Shown piece by piece: positions 10,900-24,100 of a stretch of DNA of 64,000 nt. Source of the stretch: Amia ocellicauda (lineage: Eukaryota > Chordata > Actinopteri > Amiiformes > Amiidae); the NCBI RefSeq assembly GCF_036373705.1, contig NC_089863.1, positions 24,247,917 to 24,311,916 on the forward strand, in the 5' to 3' direction. Numbering within the stretch: the first letter of the stretch is position 1; every line of letters begins with the position of its first letter. Made by a program: the position numbers and the translations under genes. The notes beneath the pieces are model-generated. The model saw only the letters and a program-made list of their open reading frames with translations, made no database searches and had not been told where the DNA came from.

Positions 10900-12940
10900 T
10901 CAATAAATAAAATAAACTATTGCATTGATTTTTGATTTTTGATTTTTTCTGGAGCTACACTATGTCTAAATCGCCACAAGGTGGAGACTCTGTGCAGTTT
11001 TCCTCAGGTGTCTGTCTGCGTTGGCGTTTTGTGTCTGTGCATTAATCTGCTATGTTTGTGCTTTGTGCATAAGTGTCTGTGTGTTTGTGCATCAGTCTGT
11101 GTTTGTGCATAACTGTTTATGCATTAGTTTGTGTTTGTGCATTAGCATGCTGTATGTGTGCACATTACTGTGTGTTTGTCTTTGTGCTTTGTGCATAAGT
11201 GTCTGTTTGTGCATTATTCTGTGTGCGAGTCTTTATGTATTTTATGTCTGTGATTGATTGTGTGGGGGTGTTTGCATTAGTGGGTGTAGTTGTCTGCATT
11301 ATTTTGTGTGTTGTCTGCGCACATGTTGCGTGTGTGTGTGTGCGTGTGTCACAGTGCACATTATATGCATCTGGGCACCTTCTCACTGATTGGCTTGAGG
11401 TCAGTGGCTCTGGAGCACAAACAGTTCAAACAGCCAGAGACAGCTGGGGGGAGGACTGTAGAAGGAGACTCCGACACAGACAGACAGACAGACACACACA
11501 CACACAAAGGCAGCCATTCAGACAGACCGACAGAGGCAGACAGACAGACCGACAGACAAAGGCAGCCATTCTGACATACAGACACACAGAGGCAGCCATT
11601 CAGACGCCATAGAGACAGTCCGAGGCAGCCAGACATGCATGTCAATATTGAAAAACCTGGTAAGAATGTAAAATCACAGTAGCATCAGGGTAAGGTACAT
11701 TGGAGTGTGGTAAAAAAATGCTTAAATATTGTGAAGTGCGGTGTGATGTAATATACACACAAACACAGACCATAAGGGTCTAAGAGTGTTTCCCAAGTAT
11801 CGTTTCCAGCCCGTCTGGATAGAGGAGCCACCAAGACTTGCGCCACTGTCTCGCCGGGACCCCTCTGAGGGACGACACGGAGAGTCACGAGGGCGCGCTG
11901 CAGCACGCGTTCATTCAGGACACATTTAATGTGAAACTAATACCGTGTGATCACAGTCATCAAATATTTAAACCTTAAGCTGCCGTCGAGTTACGGAACA
12001 GAGCAAACTGATGAGATGGATAAAAATAAAACGCACGGGACACAGGTGATGAAGCGAACTTCACAAGAGTTACACCCCCGTCGGCCTCTGCAAGGTCACC
12101 CCGCTCTCGGCATCGCTGGAGAAACACCACCCTCACTACAGTGCCGGCGGTGGGTGACACAAACACGGGAGGGGGAGTCGGTATGTAAATTAGGATCCAG
12201 TGCTGTAATTAAGTACTAATTGGTGGGGTCTGTAGCAAACCAGGGAACAGCAGGAATACTGGAAATGTTTATCAGCTCAATATAACACAAACTGACAATA
12301 GCACAACATGTCATTTAGTGTGCTGCTCCAGAGTTGATGCAGCTCCTCCTGACTTCCTAAGAGCAGTTCAGCAGGGCGGACAGAGTTGGGGGGGGGGAAA
12401 GTGGAAGCACTCCGGGGCTTCCCAGATCTTTAATAATTCAGGATGTGTCCCAAGACGTCGGAGTCACCGTGAGGGAGAGATGTGGCAGCTGTCAGGTTAA
12501 CTGATCCATAAAAACAGGAAAACTTCTTGCCTTCCCTCCCCCTCTCCCCATCCACCTCCACATTCTCCCAGCCTCCTCTCCTTCTCTCCTTCAACTCTCC
12601 CTCCCTTCCTTCTCCCCTCTCATCTTCTCTCCCTCCCCCTCTCCTCCTGCCCACCTGCTCTCCCTTCCTTCCCCCCTCTCTCTCCCCTTCTCTCTCCCTT
12701 CCTCCCTCTCTCTCTCTCCTCTCTGAAGAGCTCTCCCCGGGGACAGTATCTGCAGGTCTGCTGTTATCCTGCTTCTCTCTGGCTCTGTTGTGTTATGGCA
12801 TTACAGCTGGGATTTGCGATCGATAGGGGAAAAATGCTGCATATGTAAACTGGAGTGGCTGCCCGATGGAAAAAAAATATTTTCCTGAGGGCTGATAATA
12901 TTGTAGCAAACATACATATGTATAGAGCCTCATCGTAAAA
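10900..12940. other. TDRD10-CHRNB2 intergenic, no gene recognised
   Basis: Contains TGTGCAT-rich low-complexity sequence (11000-11340), CAGACAGA-type repeats (11470-11640), unique sequence without recognisable exons (11640-12500) and a CTCCCTCC pyrimidine tract (12520-12725). UBE2Q1, which lies between these genes in human, was looked for and not seen. Confidence 0.5.
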
Positions 12941-12942
12941 AG

Positions 12943-14962
12943 TTGTACTGTACCACACTGTCACTGTACTGTACTACACTGCACCACACTGTCACTGTAC
13001 TGTACCACACTGTCACTGTACTGTACTACACTGTACCACACTGTCACTGTACTGTACTACACTGCACCACACTGTCACTGTACTGTACAACACTGTACCA
13101 CACTGTCACTATACCACACTGTCACTGTACTGTACTACACTGTACCACACTGTCACTGTACTGTACTACACTGCACCACACTGTCACTGTACTGTACCAC
13201 ACTGTCACTGTACTGTACTACACTGTACCACACTGTCACTGTACTGTACTACACTGCACCACACTGTCACTGTACTGTACAACACTGTACCACACTGTCA
13301 CTATACCACACTGTCACTGTACTGTACTACACTGTACCACACTGTCACTGTACTGTACTACACTGCACCACACTGTCACTGTACTGTACAACACTGTACC
13401 ACACTGTCACTATACCACACTGTCACTGTACTGTACTACACTGTACCACACTGTCACTATACCACACTGTCACTGTACTGTACTACACTGTACCACAGTC
13501 ACTGTACTGTACTGTACCACACTGTCACTATACCACACTATCACTGTACTGTACAACACTGTACCACACTGTCACTGCACTGTACTACACTGCACCACAC
13601 TGTCACTGTACTGTACCTCACTGTACTGTACTGTACAACACTGTACCACACTGTCACTATACCACACTGTCACTGTACTGTACTACACTGTACCACACTG
13701 TCACTATACCACACTGTCACTGTACTGTACTACACTGTACCACAGTCACTGTACTGTACTGTACCACACTGTCACTATACCACACTATCACTGTACTGTA
13801 CAACACTGTACCACACTGTCACTGCACTGTACTACACTGTCACTGTACTGTACTACACTGTACCACACTGTCACTGTACTGCACTGTACCACGCTGTCAC
13901 TGCACTGTACCACACTGTCACTGTACTACACTGTACCACACTGTCACTATACCACACTGTCACTGTACTGTACAACACTGTACCACACTGTCACTGTACT
14001 GTACTACACTGTACCACACTGTCACTATACCACACTGTCACTGTACTGTACTACACTGCACCACACTGTGACTGTTCTGTACTTACCACACTGTCACTGC
14101 ACTGTACCTCACTGTACTGTACTGTACAACACTGTACCACACTGTCACTGCACTGTACTACACTGTCACTGTATCACACTGTCACTGTACTACACTGTCA
14201 CTATACCACACTGTCACTGTACTGTACTACACTGTACCACACTGTCACTGTACCACACTGTCACTGTACTGTACTACACTGTACCACACTGTCACTATAC
14301 CACACTGTCACTGTACTGTACTACACTGTACCACACTGTCACTATACCACACTGTACCACACTGTCACTGTACCACACTGTCACTGTACTGTACTACACT
14401 GTACCACACTGTCACTTAACTGTACCACGCTGTCACTGCACTGTACTACACTGTACCACACTGTCACTATACCACACTGTCACTGTACTGTACAACACTG
14501 TACTACACTGTCACTGTACTATAACACACTGTCACTGCACTGCACTGTACCACACTGTCACTGCACTACACTGTACCACACTGTCACTATACCACACTGT
14601 CACTGTACTGTACAACACTGTACCACACTGTCACTGTACTGTACTACACTGTACCACGCTGTCACTGCACTGCACTGTACCACACTGTCACTGCACTGTA
14701 CTACACTGTCACTGTACTATAACACACTGTCACTGCACTGCACTGTACCACACTGTCACTGCACTACACTGTACCACACTGTCACTATACCACACTGTCA
14801 CTGTACTGTACAACACTGTACCACACTGTCACTGTACTGTACTACACTGTACCACGCTGTCACTGCACTGCACTGTACCACGCTGTCACTGCACTGCACT
14901 GTACCACGCTGTCACTGCACTGTACTATAACACACTGTCACTGCACTGTACTACACTGTACC
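12943..14962. repeat. 2-kb minisatellite, CACTGTACTGTACTACACTG-type
   Basis: About 2 kb of ACCACACTGTCACTGTACTG, CTACACTGTACCACACTGTC and CACTATACCACACTGTCACT variants, organised in higher-order blocks. The block with GCACTGCACTGTACCACGCT appears repeatedly towards the 3' end. It is open for more than 670 codons in one frame, with a protein made only of repeating His/Cys/Thr/Leu/Tyr. This reflects absence of stops, not coding. Related ACTGTACTACA sequence occurs at 18150-18545 and 41865-41965. Confidence 0.95.
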
Positions 14963-15832
14963 CAGGCCTGTAGCCAGCCTAGTGGAAGGGGGGTTCTTTT
15001 TTTAAAAAAGTGGACCTTTTTGCAGTTTTTCCCCTCATTTTGTATTTAATTATGAGGTTCAAATACTTCATTTTGGTGACTTTTTATGCACTAATTTGTG
15101 CTGCATTAGTTTGTCTTCTGGTATCTTAACGAGCACACTTTTTGATGCACCGAAAATATTTACTACAATGTTGTCAAATTGCTTACCAAGGTCATGTACC
15201 ACCTTTTTCAGTCCAAACACACACACGTGAATGGAGCGCCGACACAGAGGAACACACATCACACACATTCAGAGTAAAAACCTTCTGAATCGGTCACTGT
15301 AGCTATCTAGTTCCACTGGACGGATAATGGTCAGAATGGACTGTTCTTTCTTGACACATGCTACACCCCTCCACTGAGTTTTGTGAAAATCGCTCTTGTA
15401 GTTTTTGCCTAATCCTGACAGACACAGACACACACGAGTGAAAACATTAGCTGCCTTCTGCTCCTGTGGGGTTGACGACTGTTAGCTAGCACATACCTAG
15501 CATTCGCTATCTCAACTGTTCGGTTAGGTAGTAAATATAACAACCTTGCCCTGTTTGGCAGTCTTTTTGAACATGTGTTCAATATTCTGTGACAATGACG
15601 CTGCTGCCTGCTTTCTCTCCCGTCTCTCCTGCTCTTTTCGCCCCATACTCACTATCCAGCTGGATGTCATTGGCCTCACAGATTTTGCTATGAGTGCATA
15701 ACGTCAGTTGCTGCGCATGTAATACTCCTGTAAAGGATGATATTCATGAATACAAAAAAACGGACTTAAATTCTGGACCTTTGGCAGTGGGGGGGTCGTT
15801 CAAACTACCCAACCCCCCCCCTGTCTACGGGC
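14963..15832. mobile_element. non-autonomous TIR element inserted in the minisatellite
   Basis: The repeat stops at CCAGGCCTGTAGCCAG and resumes after TGTCTACGGGCATGAGTAG with CACACTGTCACTGTACTG. The two edges are imperfect inverse copies (AGGCCTGTAGCCAG against ATGCCCGTAGACAG). Poly-G and poly-C tracts flank the interior (GGAAGGGGGGTTC and CCAACCCCCCCCCTG). No reading frame inside resembles a transposase. A hAT-type MITE is the best guess. No target duplication could be fixed because the flanks are repetitive. Confidence 0.6.
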
Positions 15833-15839
15833 ATGAGTA

Positions 15840-17170
15840 GCACACTGTCACTGTACTGCAATCCTGCATTAGATCCTATCAGTTCAGAGGCCTCTGCTAA
15901 ATTAAGCAGCAGCAGAGGTCACTGCTTTCTCAGACCCAGGAGAATAGAGGTGCAGAAATAAACTGGAGAGAGGGGGGACTGGGAGAGGCAGAAGGGAAGA
16001 GGGGAGATGGGGAGACGAGAACAGAGAGAGGGAGACAGGTGGGGGGTAGCAGTAACGCACAGAGACACCCACACACGACAGAGAGCCTGTCAATCACACA
16101 TAAGGAAACACACTCTCTCTGACACACACACACAGTCTATAATTATTATTTTGTTGCTGCAGAGTCGGGGGGCTTCTGGTTTTCATTCCACTTGAGATGT
16201 AATGAATGTCTCAATAGGCTATTAATTGTTTCTAATTGGCCGAAATCTCCAAGTCTTCGGGCGCTGACCATGTTTTTGCAGCCTAGTAATATTCAACAAG
16301 TACAACTAAAATATGGTTATTATTACTATTATTTGATTAGGACACAGAGAGAGACATGCTGTCAAAGCACCCCCCCCCCCCCCCACACACACACACACAC
16401 ACACAGCATAAACACATTTTGTGTGATTTCAGGAGAAAAATATATATATGGGGAAATATCAATTAATGAATTAACAGGGAATACAGCACAATCGGCGACA
16501 GAGACCCACGCACGCCGTTTGCTAATTGGTTGAGGTATGGATTTATGGGACCCTATAGACACTGTATCACCACTGAAACCCGGCAACAGCTACGTCATTG
16601 TCTTTTTAAACGACTGAAAATATATTTGGGACTCAATTCATATTTTACTTACATACGGTCCTGCGTTTTGATTGCGTTCATTGTCGGGATCGGAACTGCG
16701 CTGTTTTCATTCATCCATCCATCCATCCATCCATTCATTCATTCATCGGTTTGGTACTGGGCATGTTATGCGGATAGAGGCAGTGGTGGGAGCTGCACTC
16801 AGACCTTGATCGGTTATGAACATCCATCATTTCGTTTTGGCAGAGTGTGTATATTGAATAAAAAACAGAGAGAGAGAGAGAGAGGGAGAGAGAGAGAGAG
16901 CACAGCAGTGAAAAGCAGCCTGTCACCCCCCTCCCTCGTCTGTCACCACCGCACACCTCCTCTCCCCCTCTCTCTCTCTCTCCCTCTCTCTCGGATCACA
17001 CGGTCGGCGACGATACCAATCCTCCCCACATTGATTCACACAGACGGAGGGGACCGATGGAGACGGGAAGACGCCATATATAGAGACTCCAGCAGGACGA
17101 AAACACCCTCCCCGTCAGCGGCAGCAGCAGCGGGAGCACCGTCCCTGACTCCCTGTCCTCGGCGCGCCGG
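15840..17170. other. CHRNB2 upstream region with microsatellites
   Basis: Poly-C/(CA)n at about 16371-16404, (ATCC)n/(ATTC)n at about 16709-16745, (GA)n at about 16868-16900 and a pyrimidine tract at 16960-16993. The last 200 bases before the CHRNB2 ATG are GC-rich and CpG-rich, which fits a promoter/5' UTR. No exon of another gene was recognised. Confidence 0.5.
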
Positions 17171-17189
17171 TGGCCGGTGGTCCTGGCCG

Positions 17190-17205
17190 CTGTCGCCGGT
17201 GCCGG
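17190..17205 (-). promoter_or_regulatory. RE1/NRSE-like element just upstream of the CHRNB2 ATG
   Basis: On the minus strand the sequence reads CCGGCACCGGCGACAG, about 28 bases before the CHRNB2 start codon. It resembles the REST/NRSF binding element (TCAGCACC-NN-GGACAG) at about 13 of 16 positions. The mammalian beta-2 gene is known to carry such a silencer near its transcription start. The match is imperfect, and the surrounding GC-richness makes a chance match possible. Confidence 0.3.
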
Positions 17206-17232
17206 GGGTCCGCGGGAGACACGCGCGAGACC

Positions 17233-18101
17233 ATGGTCCGCGCGGCGCTGTGGCTCGCGCTCGGGCTGGCGGCCGCCGTCCACAGTGAGTACCGCGCGCC
17301 GGGGGACAGGGGGACACACGGGGGACAGGGGGGTCCCGCACGCCGGGAGAAGGACAGACGTAGGGAGGCAGAAACAGACACGGAAAACAACAAGACAACG
17401 AGGGAGAGAGGACAGGGGAGCCAATACGCCACGCTTTCTTGGGTGTCGACTGTCTTTCCGTCGCTGTGTGTGTGTGTTTTGTTTTTTGCATTAGAAAGAG
17501 GGAGAGGGAATTGGTTTATATGGACATATATAGACAGAGACGGCAGGCTGTGCTCTGAGAGTGATGTAATGCTATTATTCTCATTATTATTATGGTCGTT
17601 ATGAGTTCGTGCTGTGGGCTGTGGGGATGCCTGCGCTCGGCCCCTCTCCCCGTCCCCTGCCACCTGTTCCGTGTGCACAGCTCGGCAATGGCGCATATGC
17701 AGGAGAGGTGAAGAGGCAGAGCGGTGCACACGCACACGCACACGCACACCGCAGCACGGCCGTCTGCGGGCCACCCCGGAGAGGCTGTGCGGTGCCGCTG
17801 TAAACAACACAGTGTGCGTGTTAAAATGTAATGTCTCTCGCGCTATACTGTGTGCACAGTAGCATTCTGGTGCAGCAGCAGCATCATAATAGTAATAATA
17901 ATGGATGCGTGTTCCTCCCGCACTGGAAACATGGTGCAGGCTAATCCCGCTGGAGCCCCCCAGCCCGGCGTGCCGGAGTGCGCCTGTGCGTGTCAGTGTG
18001 GGATTAAACACAGCGTGTCACACTGTGTGGATTTCAGTGTTGCGTACTGCCCGGCTGGAGTAGGCTATGCCGCGTCTCCGTGTGTGTTTGTGTCTGTTAG
18101 G

Positions 18102-18132
<31 letters not shown>

Positions 18133-21100
18133 GCTCTATGTTCTGTGTAGTACACTGCAGGATACTACTGCACAGCACACTACTGCACGGTACACTATAC
18201 TTCTACACACAAGTGTGCTATACTAGTATACTATACTGCACTACAATACTGCACAGTACAGTAAACTATAGTATACTACACCACAGCACAGTACAGTACA
18301 CTATATTACAGCACACTACACTGCTGTACAGTACAGTAAACTATAGTATACTACACTACAGCACAGTATACTACACTACAGTACAGCACAGTACACTACA
18401 CTACTGCACAGTACAGTAAACTATAGTATACTACAGTACACTACACTGCAATACAGCACAGTACAATACTGTACAGTACAGTAAACTACAGTATACTACA
18501 CTACACTACATCACAGTACAGTACACTACAATACAGCACACTGCGCCCTATGAAGCGCACTCTCAGTGCCGTGGTATCTGGGTTAGTGTGCAGGCCGGCT
18601 GTGTGCTGGAGCCGATGATGTGTGCTGGGTGACAGGTAGTGTACTCTGGCTGTCACTGCGACGGCTCCAGCACTCGGCTCACACCCCGCCGAACTCCCCC
18701 CACAGCTGCGCTGTCTGCTGCCATTCGGCTCTGCAGCACCTTGAGGCTGGGAGTGAGAGTGAATGTGTGTGTGTGTGAGTGAGTGGCTCTGTGTGCAAAA
18801 GAGTTTGTGTATTGATGTGTCTTTATGTGATTGTCTTTATGAGTGTGTATCAGTGTGTCAGGGTATCAGTGTGTCAGTCTGTCCGTGTCTGTATATCCAT
18901 GTGTCAATGTGTGCTATTGTCTGTTTGTCCGTGTGTCTGCATATCAGTGTGTCAGTCTGTCAGTGTCTGTGTATCTGTGTGTCTGTGTATCAGTGTGTCA
19001 GTCTATCAGTCTCTGTGTATCCATGTGTCAGTGTGTCTTTGTGTCTGCGTATCATTGTGTCAGTCTGTCCGTTTTTGTGTATGCGTGTGTCAGTGTGTCT
19101 GTGTGGCAGTGTGCCCTAGTATCTGTGTCAGTGTGTCCGTGTGTCTGTGTATCCTTGTGTCAGTGTGCCCTAGTGTCCGTGTGTCTGTGTATCAGTGTGT
19201 CAGTCTATTAATCTCTGTGTATTTATGTGTCAGTGTGTCCGTGTGTCTGCATATCAGTGTGTCAGTCTGTCAGTGTCTGTGTATCTGTGTGTCTGTGTAT
19301 CAGTGTGTCAGTTTATCAGTCTCTGTGTATGCATGTGTCAGTGTGTCTTTGTGTCTGCGTATCATTGTGTCAGTCTGTCCGTTTTTGTGTATGCGTGTGT
19401 CAGTGTGTCTGTGTGGCAGTGTGCCCTAGTATCTGTGTCAGTGTGTCCGTGTGTCTGTGTATCAGTCTGTCCGTGTCTGTGTATCCTTGTGTCAGTGTGC
19501 CCTAGTGTCCGTGTGTCTGTGTATCAGTGTGTCAGTCTGTCCGTGTCTATGTATCCATGTGTCAGTGTGTCCGTGTGTCTGCGTGTCAGTGTGTCAGTCT
19601 GTGTGTGTCTGTGCATCCATGTGTTGGTGTGTCTGTGTGTCAGTGTTCCCTACTGTCAGTGTGTCCGTGTATCCATGTGTCCATGTGTCAGTAATGATAG
19701 GGCCCAGTCTGCTGCCGTTCTCTCAGCCTTCCTTCACTACAGGCTGATTATTTAAAGGCTTGCAAGTGAAAATGCAACCTCATCGACCTGCTGCTGATCA
19801 CAGCCCTCTCTGCAGTGCCCGGATTATATAATATATATCCGTATGCCGGGCTGTGAAGACATTAGAGATGCTGTACAGGACGAGATATAAAACACAACAT
19901 TGAAAACAAATGAATCTTCTGTACCGGGTTGAAAGGAGCGATAATATGAAGTTATGGATTGAATGGACTGAGAAAGCAGGGATGGAGGGAGGGAGGGAGG
20001 GAGGGATGGAGAGAGAGAGACTTGCTGGCGTCTTGCTCACACTCATATAAACCTGATTTACGGCTCGGCTCTCCGGGGAGAAGTGATAATGTGATGTTGA
20101 GAAGAGAAAAAGACAGAGAGAAGAGAGGGGAGAGAGAGAGAGAGAGAGAAAGAGCTTTTAAAGCTTTGGCAATAACGGTCATGCCAATAAAGCTCATTTG
20201 AATTTGAGAGAGAGAGCGAGAGAGATTTAATTTGAAGATTAGATTTTTTCAGGCCGTTGTCACATTCCAGTGAAAGGATTTAACTACCTGACCGAACCAC
20301 TGACACACTGACACACTGCGTGACTGACCAAATGACAACTGCCAGGCATAGCGACTGACTGACTGATTGATACACTGACTGGCACACTGAGACAATGACT
20401 GACCAGCTGACACCCTGAGTGATCAACTGACACACTGACAGACACCCTGACTGACCAACTGACACACTGACTGACTGATTGACTGACACCCGATCAAGTG
20501 ACACACTGACTGATGGACTGACACCCCGAGTGATCAACCGACTCCCTGAGTGATCAACTGACTGACACCCTGACTGATCAATTGACAAAGTGACTGACCG
20601 ACTGACATGTGGGAGAGAGGGAGTATTTCAGAGTATTTGTCTGAAATATGTTTACTTGCTCTTCTTTCCACTCCTCACCTCTCCTCCCCCTCTCCCTATC
20701 CCTGAAGTGTTCATTAACACACTGGCGCAGTTCCACACCCTTACAGCACAGTCATCTCTTCATTATGGTACTGTAGAGATAGATGAAGAGAAAGGTGTAC
20801 CACTCCATCGCCTTCTCTCCCTCCCTCCCTCCCTCTCCCTCCTTCTCCGCCACACCTCTCTCCTCATCTTCTACCCCTTCCTCCTTCTCCTCCCTCCCTC
20901 TCTCTCGGGGGGACCTCTGAACTCTTGCTTCCAGAAGGACGCACAAGTGCCCGAAAGGATGTGACCTTTGACCTTTGTTGCAGGCAGCCTGGCAGCTGAC
21001 ACGGAGGAGCGATTGGTGGAGCACCTGCTAAACCCTGCCCACTACAACAAATTGATCCGCCCAGCAACCAATGGTTCGGAGCTGGTGACTGTGCAGCTCA

Positions 21101-24100
21101 TGGTGTCTCTGGCCCAGTTAATCAGTGTGGTGAGTCTCAAAATACTGTACCACACTTTACTGCACTGCACTGTACTGTACCACACTAATGCGTTACTAAT
21201 GCACTATTGTTTGTTGCAGCACGAGAGAGAGCAGATAATGACGACCAATGTGTGGCTGACACAGGTGAGTGTGTGCGTGTGTGCGTGCAAAACATAATAA
21301 TATACAGTAAAGGTCAGGATTACACTCTCCTGCCTGGAGCCCCGGAAGTTCAGGGACTCTGGTTACGCACTGTGGCTTTAACACCCAGTGCAGCCCCGAC
21401 GCTGTTGAGTCAGTGCGTTGAAGCCAGCACTCTCTAATGCGATGTGAGCGCAGGGAGCTGTGCTGCAGCTGCTGCAACGCTGAGAGGGAGCCGAGCGTGT
21501 CAGAGCGACTGTCACACTGCAGCCAGACTCCCCCCCTCCTCTCTTTGTCTTTCTGTCTTTCTTTCTGTCTCTCTGTCTCCCTCCCTCTCTCTCCTCTCCC
21601 TCCCTAGGGAGTGTCTCTGAGATACTCTTGAGAGTGTATAGTCCAGCTGACGGTGTTTTCACTCTTCCCATTTTGTTGTGTTCCCTCTGTGTGTGTGTGT
21701 GTGTGTAGGAGTGGCAGGACTATCGTCTGACCTGGGTCCCAGAGGAGTTCGACGGGATGGTGAAAGTGCGGCTGCCCTCCAAACACATCTGGCTGCCTGA
21801 CGTGGTGCTGTACAACAAGTGAGAGACCACAACACAACACAACACACCCCCCGCAGTACCCCAGTGACAGCATGGGCCTGGATCCCCCTTCACAACACAC
21901 TAGGCACTTAACAACCGCTCCTCCTCTCTGTCTCTGTCTCTGTCTCTCAAATTCAAATTCATATTCAAAATAAACTTCATTGGCATATGAGCACTTGACA
22001 GCAGTGTTGCCAAAGCATTGACAGACACAGCGAAGAGAACAGAATCAACACAGTGACAAAAGTTAAATAGCTTTACAGATTGTGCAGTTATTGTTCAGGT
22101 GTGACCAGACATGTACAGGGCTGCTTTGCTGTGTTGTTGGTGGTGAGGAGACATGGCTGTGCTGCTCTTGGCCCTGTGGGCTCTGTGACCTGGGTCATTG
22201 AATGTTATGAAACAGAAAGTAAGATAACTACTCTTGTTCTTGTGAGTTTTAACACTGAGTGGAACGATGCTATTTTAATACCTGTGTGCACCCCGTCCTT
22301 AAAATAGCAACTCGTTCGTTCTTTTTAAAGATAGGTTGAAACCGACCAGCACAAAACAAAATAAACAAAGGAAATGTGCATTTTGAACATTTGTACAATA
22401 AACAAAGACGTATGCAAGTTAAAGGTCTTATGTTTATTTCAGTGCAGCATCAGAGTGTGCATAAACGCAATGTCTGAGCAATAAGTACTTGGCAAAGTTT
22501 GTAGTTAGTGAAGGGGAAGGTCTGTGCTCCTCTCTCTCTCACTTTCCCCCTCTTCCCCTATCTCTGAGGTGTCCATCTAGCCATGCCTCCTCTCCCTTTC
22601 TCCCCTGCAGTGCCGACGGCATGTACGAGGTGTCCTTCTACTCGAACGCGGTGGTGTCGCACGACGGCAGCGTCTTCTGGCTCCCGCCCGCCATCTACAA
22701 GAGCGCCTGCAAGATCGAGGTCAAGCACTTCCCCTTCGACCAGCAGAACTGCACGCTGCGCTTCCGCTCCTGGACCTATGACCGGGGCGAGATTGACCTG
22801 GTGCTGAAGACCGACGTGGCCAGCATGGACGACTTCACGCCCAGCGGCGAGTGGGACATCATCGCCCTGCCCGGCCGGCGCAACGAGAACCCGGCCGACT
22901 CGGGCTACGTGGACATCACCTACGACTTCATCATCCGCCGCAAGCCGCTCTTCTACACCATCAACCTGATCATCCCCTGCGTGCTCATCACCTCGCTGGC
23001 CATCCTGGTCTTCTACCTGCCCTCGGACTGCGGTGAGAAGATGACGCTGTGCATCTCCGTGCTGCTGGCACTCACCGTCTTCCTGCTGCTGATCTCCAAG
23101 ATCGTGCCGCCCACCTCGCTGGACGTGCCCCTGGTGGGCAAGTACCTGATGTTCACCATGGTGCTGGTGACCTTCTCCATCGTCACCAGCGTGTGTGTGC
23201 TCAACGTGCACCACCGCTCGCCCACCACGCACACCATGCCCCCCTGGGTCAAGCTGGTGTTCCTGGACAAGCTGCCCACCCTGCTCTTCATGCGCCAACC
23301 GCAGGGCAACTGCGCCCGCCAGCGGCTGAGGCAGCGCCGGAGGGGGCGGGAGCAGCGGGAGGGCCGAGGGGGGCCGCCGGGGGGCCTGGGCGACGTGCCG
23401 GGCGGGCATTTCCGGGACGAGGCCTGCAGCACCTGCTTCGTGAACCGCGCCACTGTGCGGCAGTTCGCCGGTGAGGGCGGGGCGGACGCACTGAATGGCC
23501 TACGGAACAACAACAAGAGCGCGGTCAACAACTCGGGTGCCGGTGCCTCCTCCCTGCCCCTGCCCCTGCACCACCACTCCCCCTCCTGCGCCGCTGCCCC
23601 GCCGCCACCCCCTCCCCCGGGCCCCGGCTCCTCCTCGACCTCCTGCGCCGCCGCACCCCCCCCCGCTGCCGTGCTGCTGCGCCAGGCCTGCCCCGGGCTG
23701 GAGGAGGCGGTGGAGGGCGTGCGCTTCATCGCCAACCACATGAAGAGCGAGGACGACGACCAGAGCGTGAGTCACGGGGCGGAAGGGCTGGCGGGGGCTG
23801 AGGGTATTTGTTGTGGGGGGCCAGAGGGGAGAGGAGTAACTGGGGGCTGGGGGTGTCTGGAGGGATGGGGTTGGGGAATCCGGGACAGAGGCTGACAGGG
23901 GATGGGGTAACTGTGTGTGTGTGTGTGTGTGTGTGCGTCAGTGTATCAGTGTGTGTGTGTTTCAATGCATCTGCGTGTGGTTCAGTGTGTGTGTGTGTGC
24001 GTCTCAGTAAGTGTGTGTGACAATGTGTCAGTATGTGTGTATGCCTGTGTGTCAGTATGTGTGAGTCAGCCTGTGCCAGTATGTCAGTTTGTGTCAGTGT

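Noticed and set aside
12943-14973. 676-codon open frame
   Set aside because: It is a read-through of the ACTGT-rich minisatellite. The translation is a monotonous His/Cys/Thr/Tyr/Leu repeat.
18766-19692. Cys-rich secreted protein
   Set aside because: Frames follow a GTGTCAGTGTGTC repeat and no signal peptide or stable cysteine spacing exists.
22558-23409. 283-codon minus-strand frame
   Set aside because: Shadow of the GC-rich CHRNB2 exon 5.
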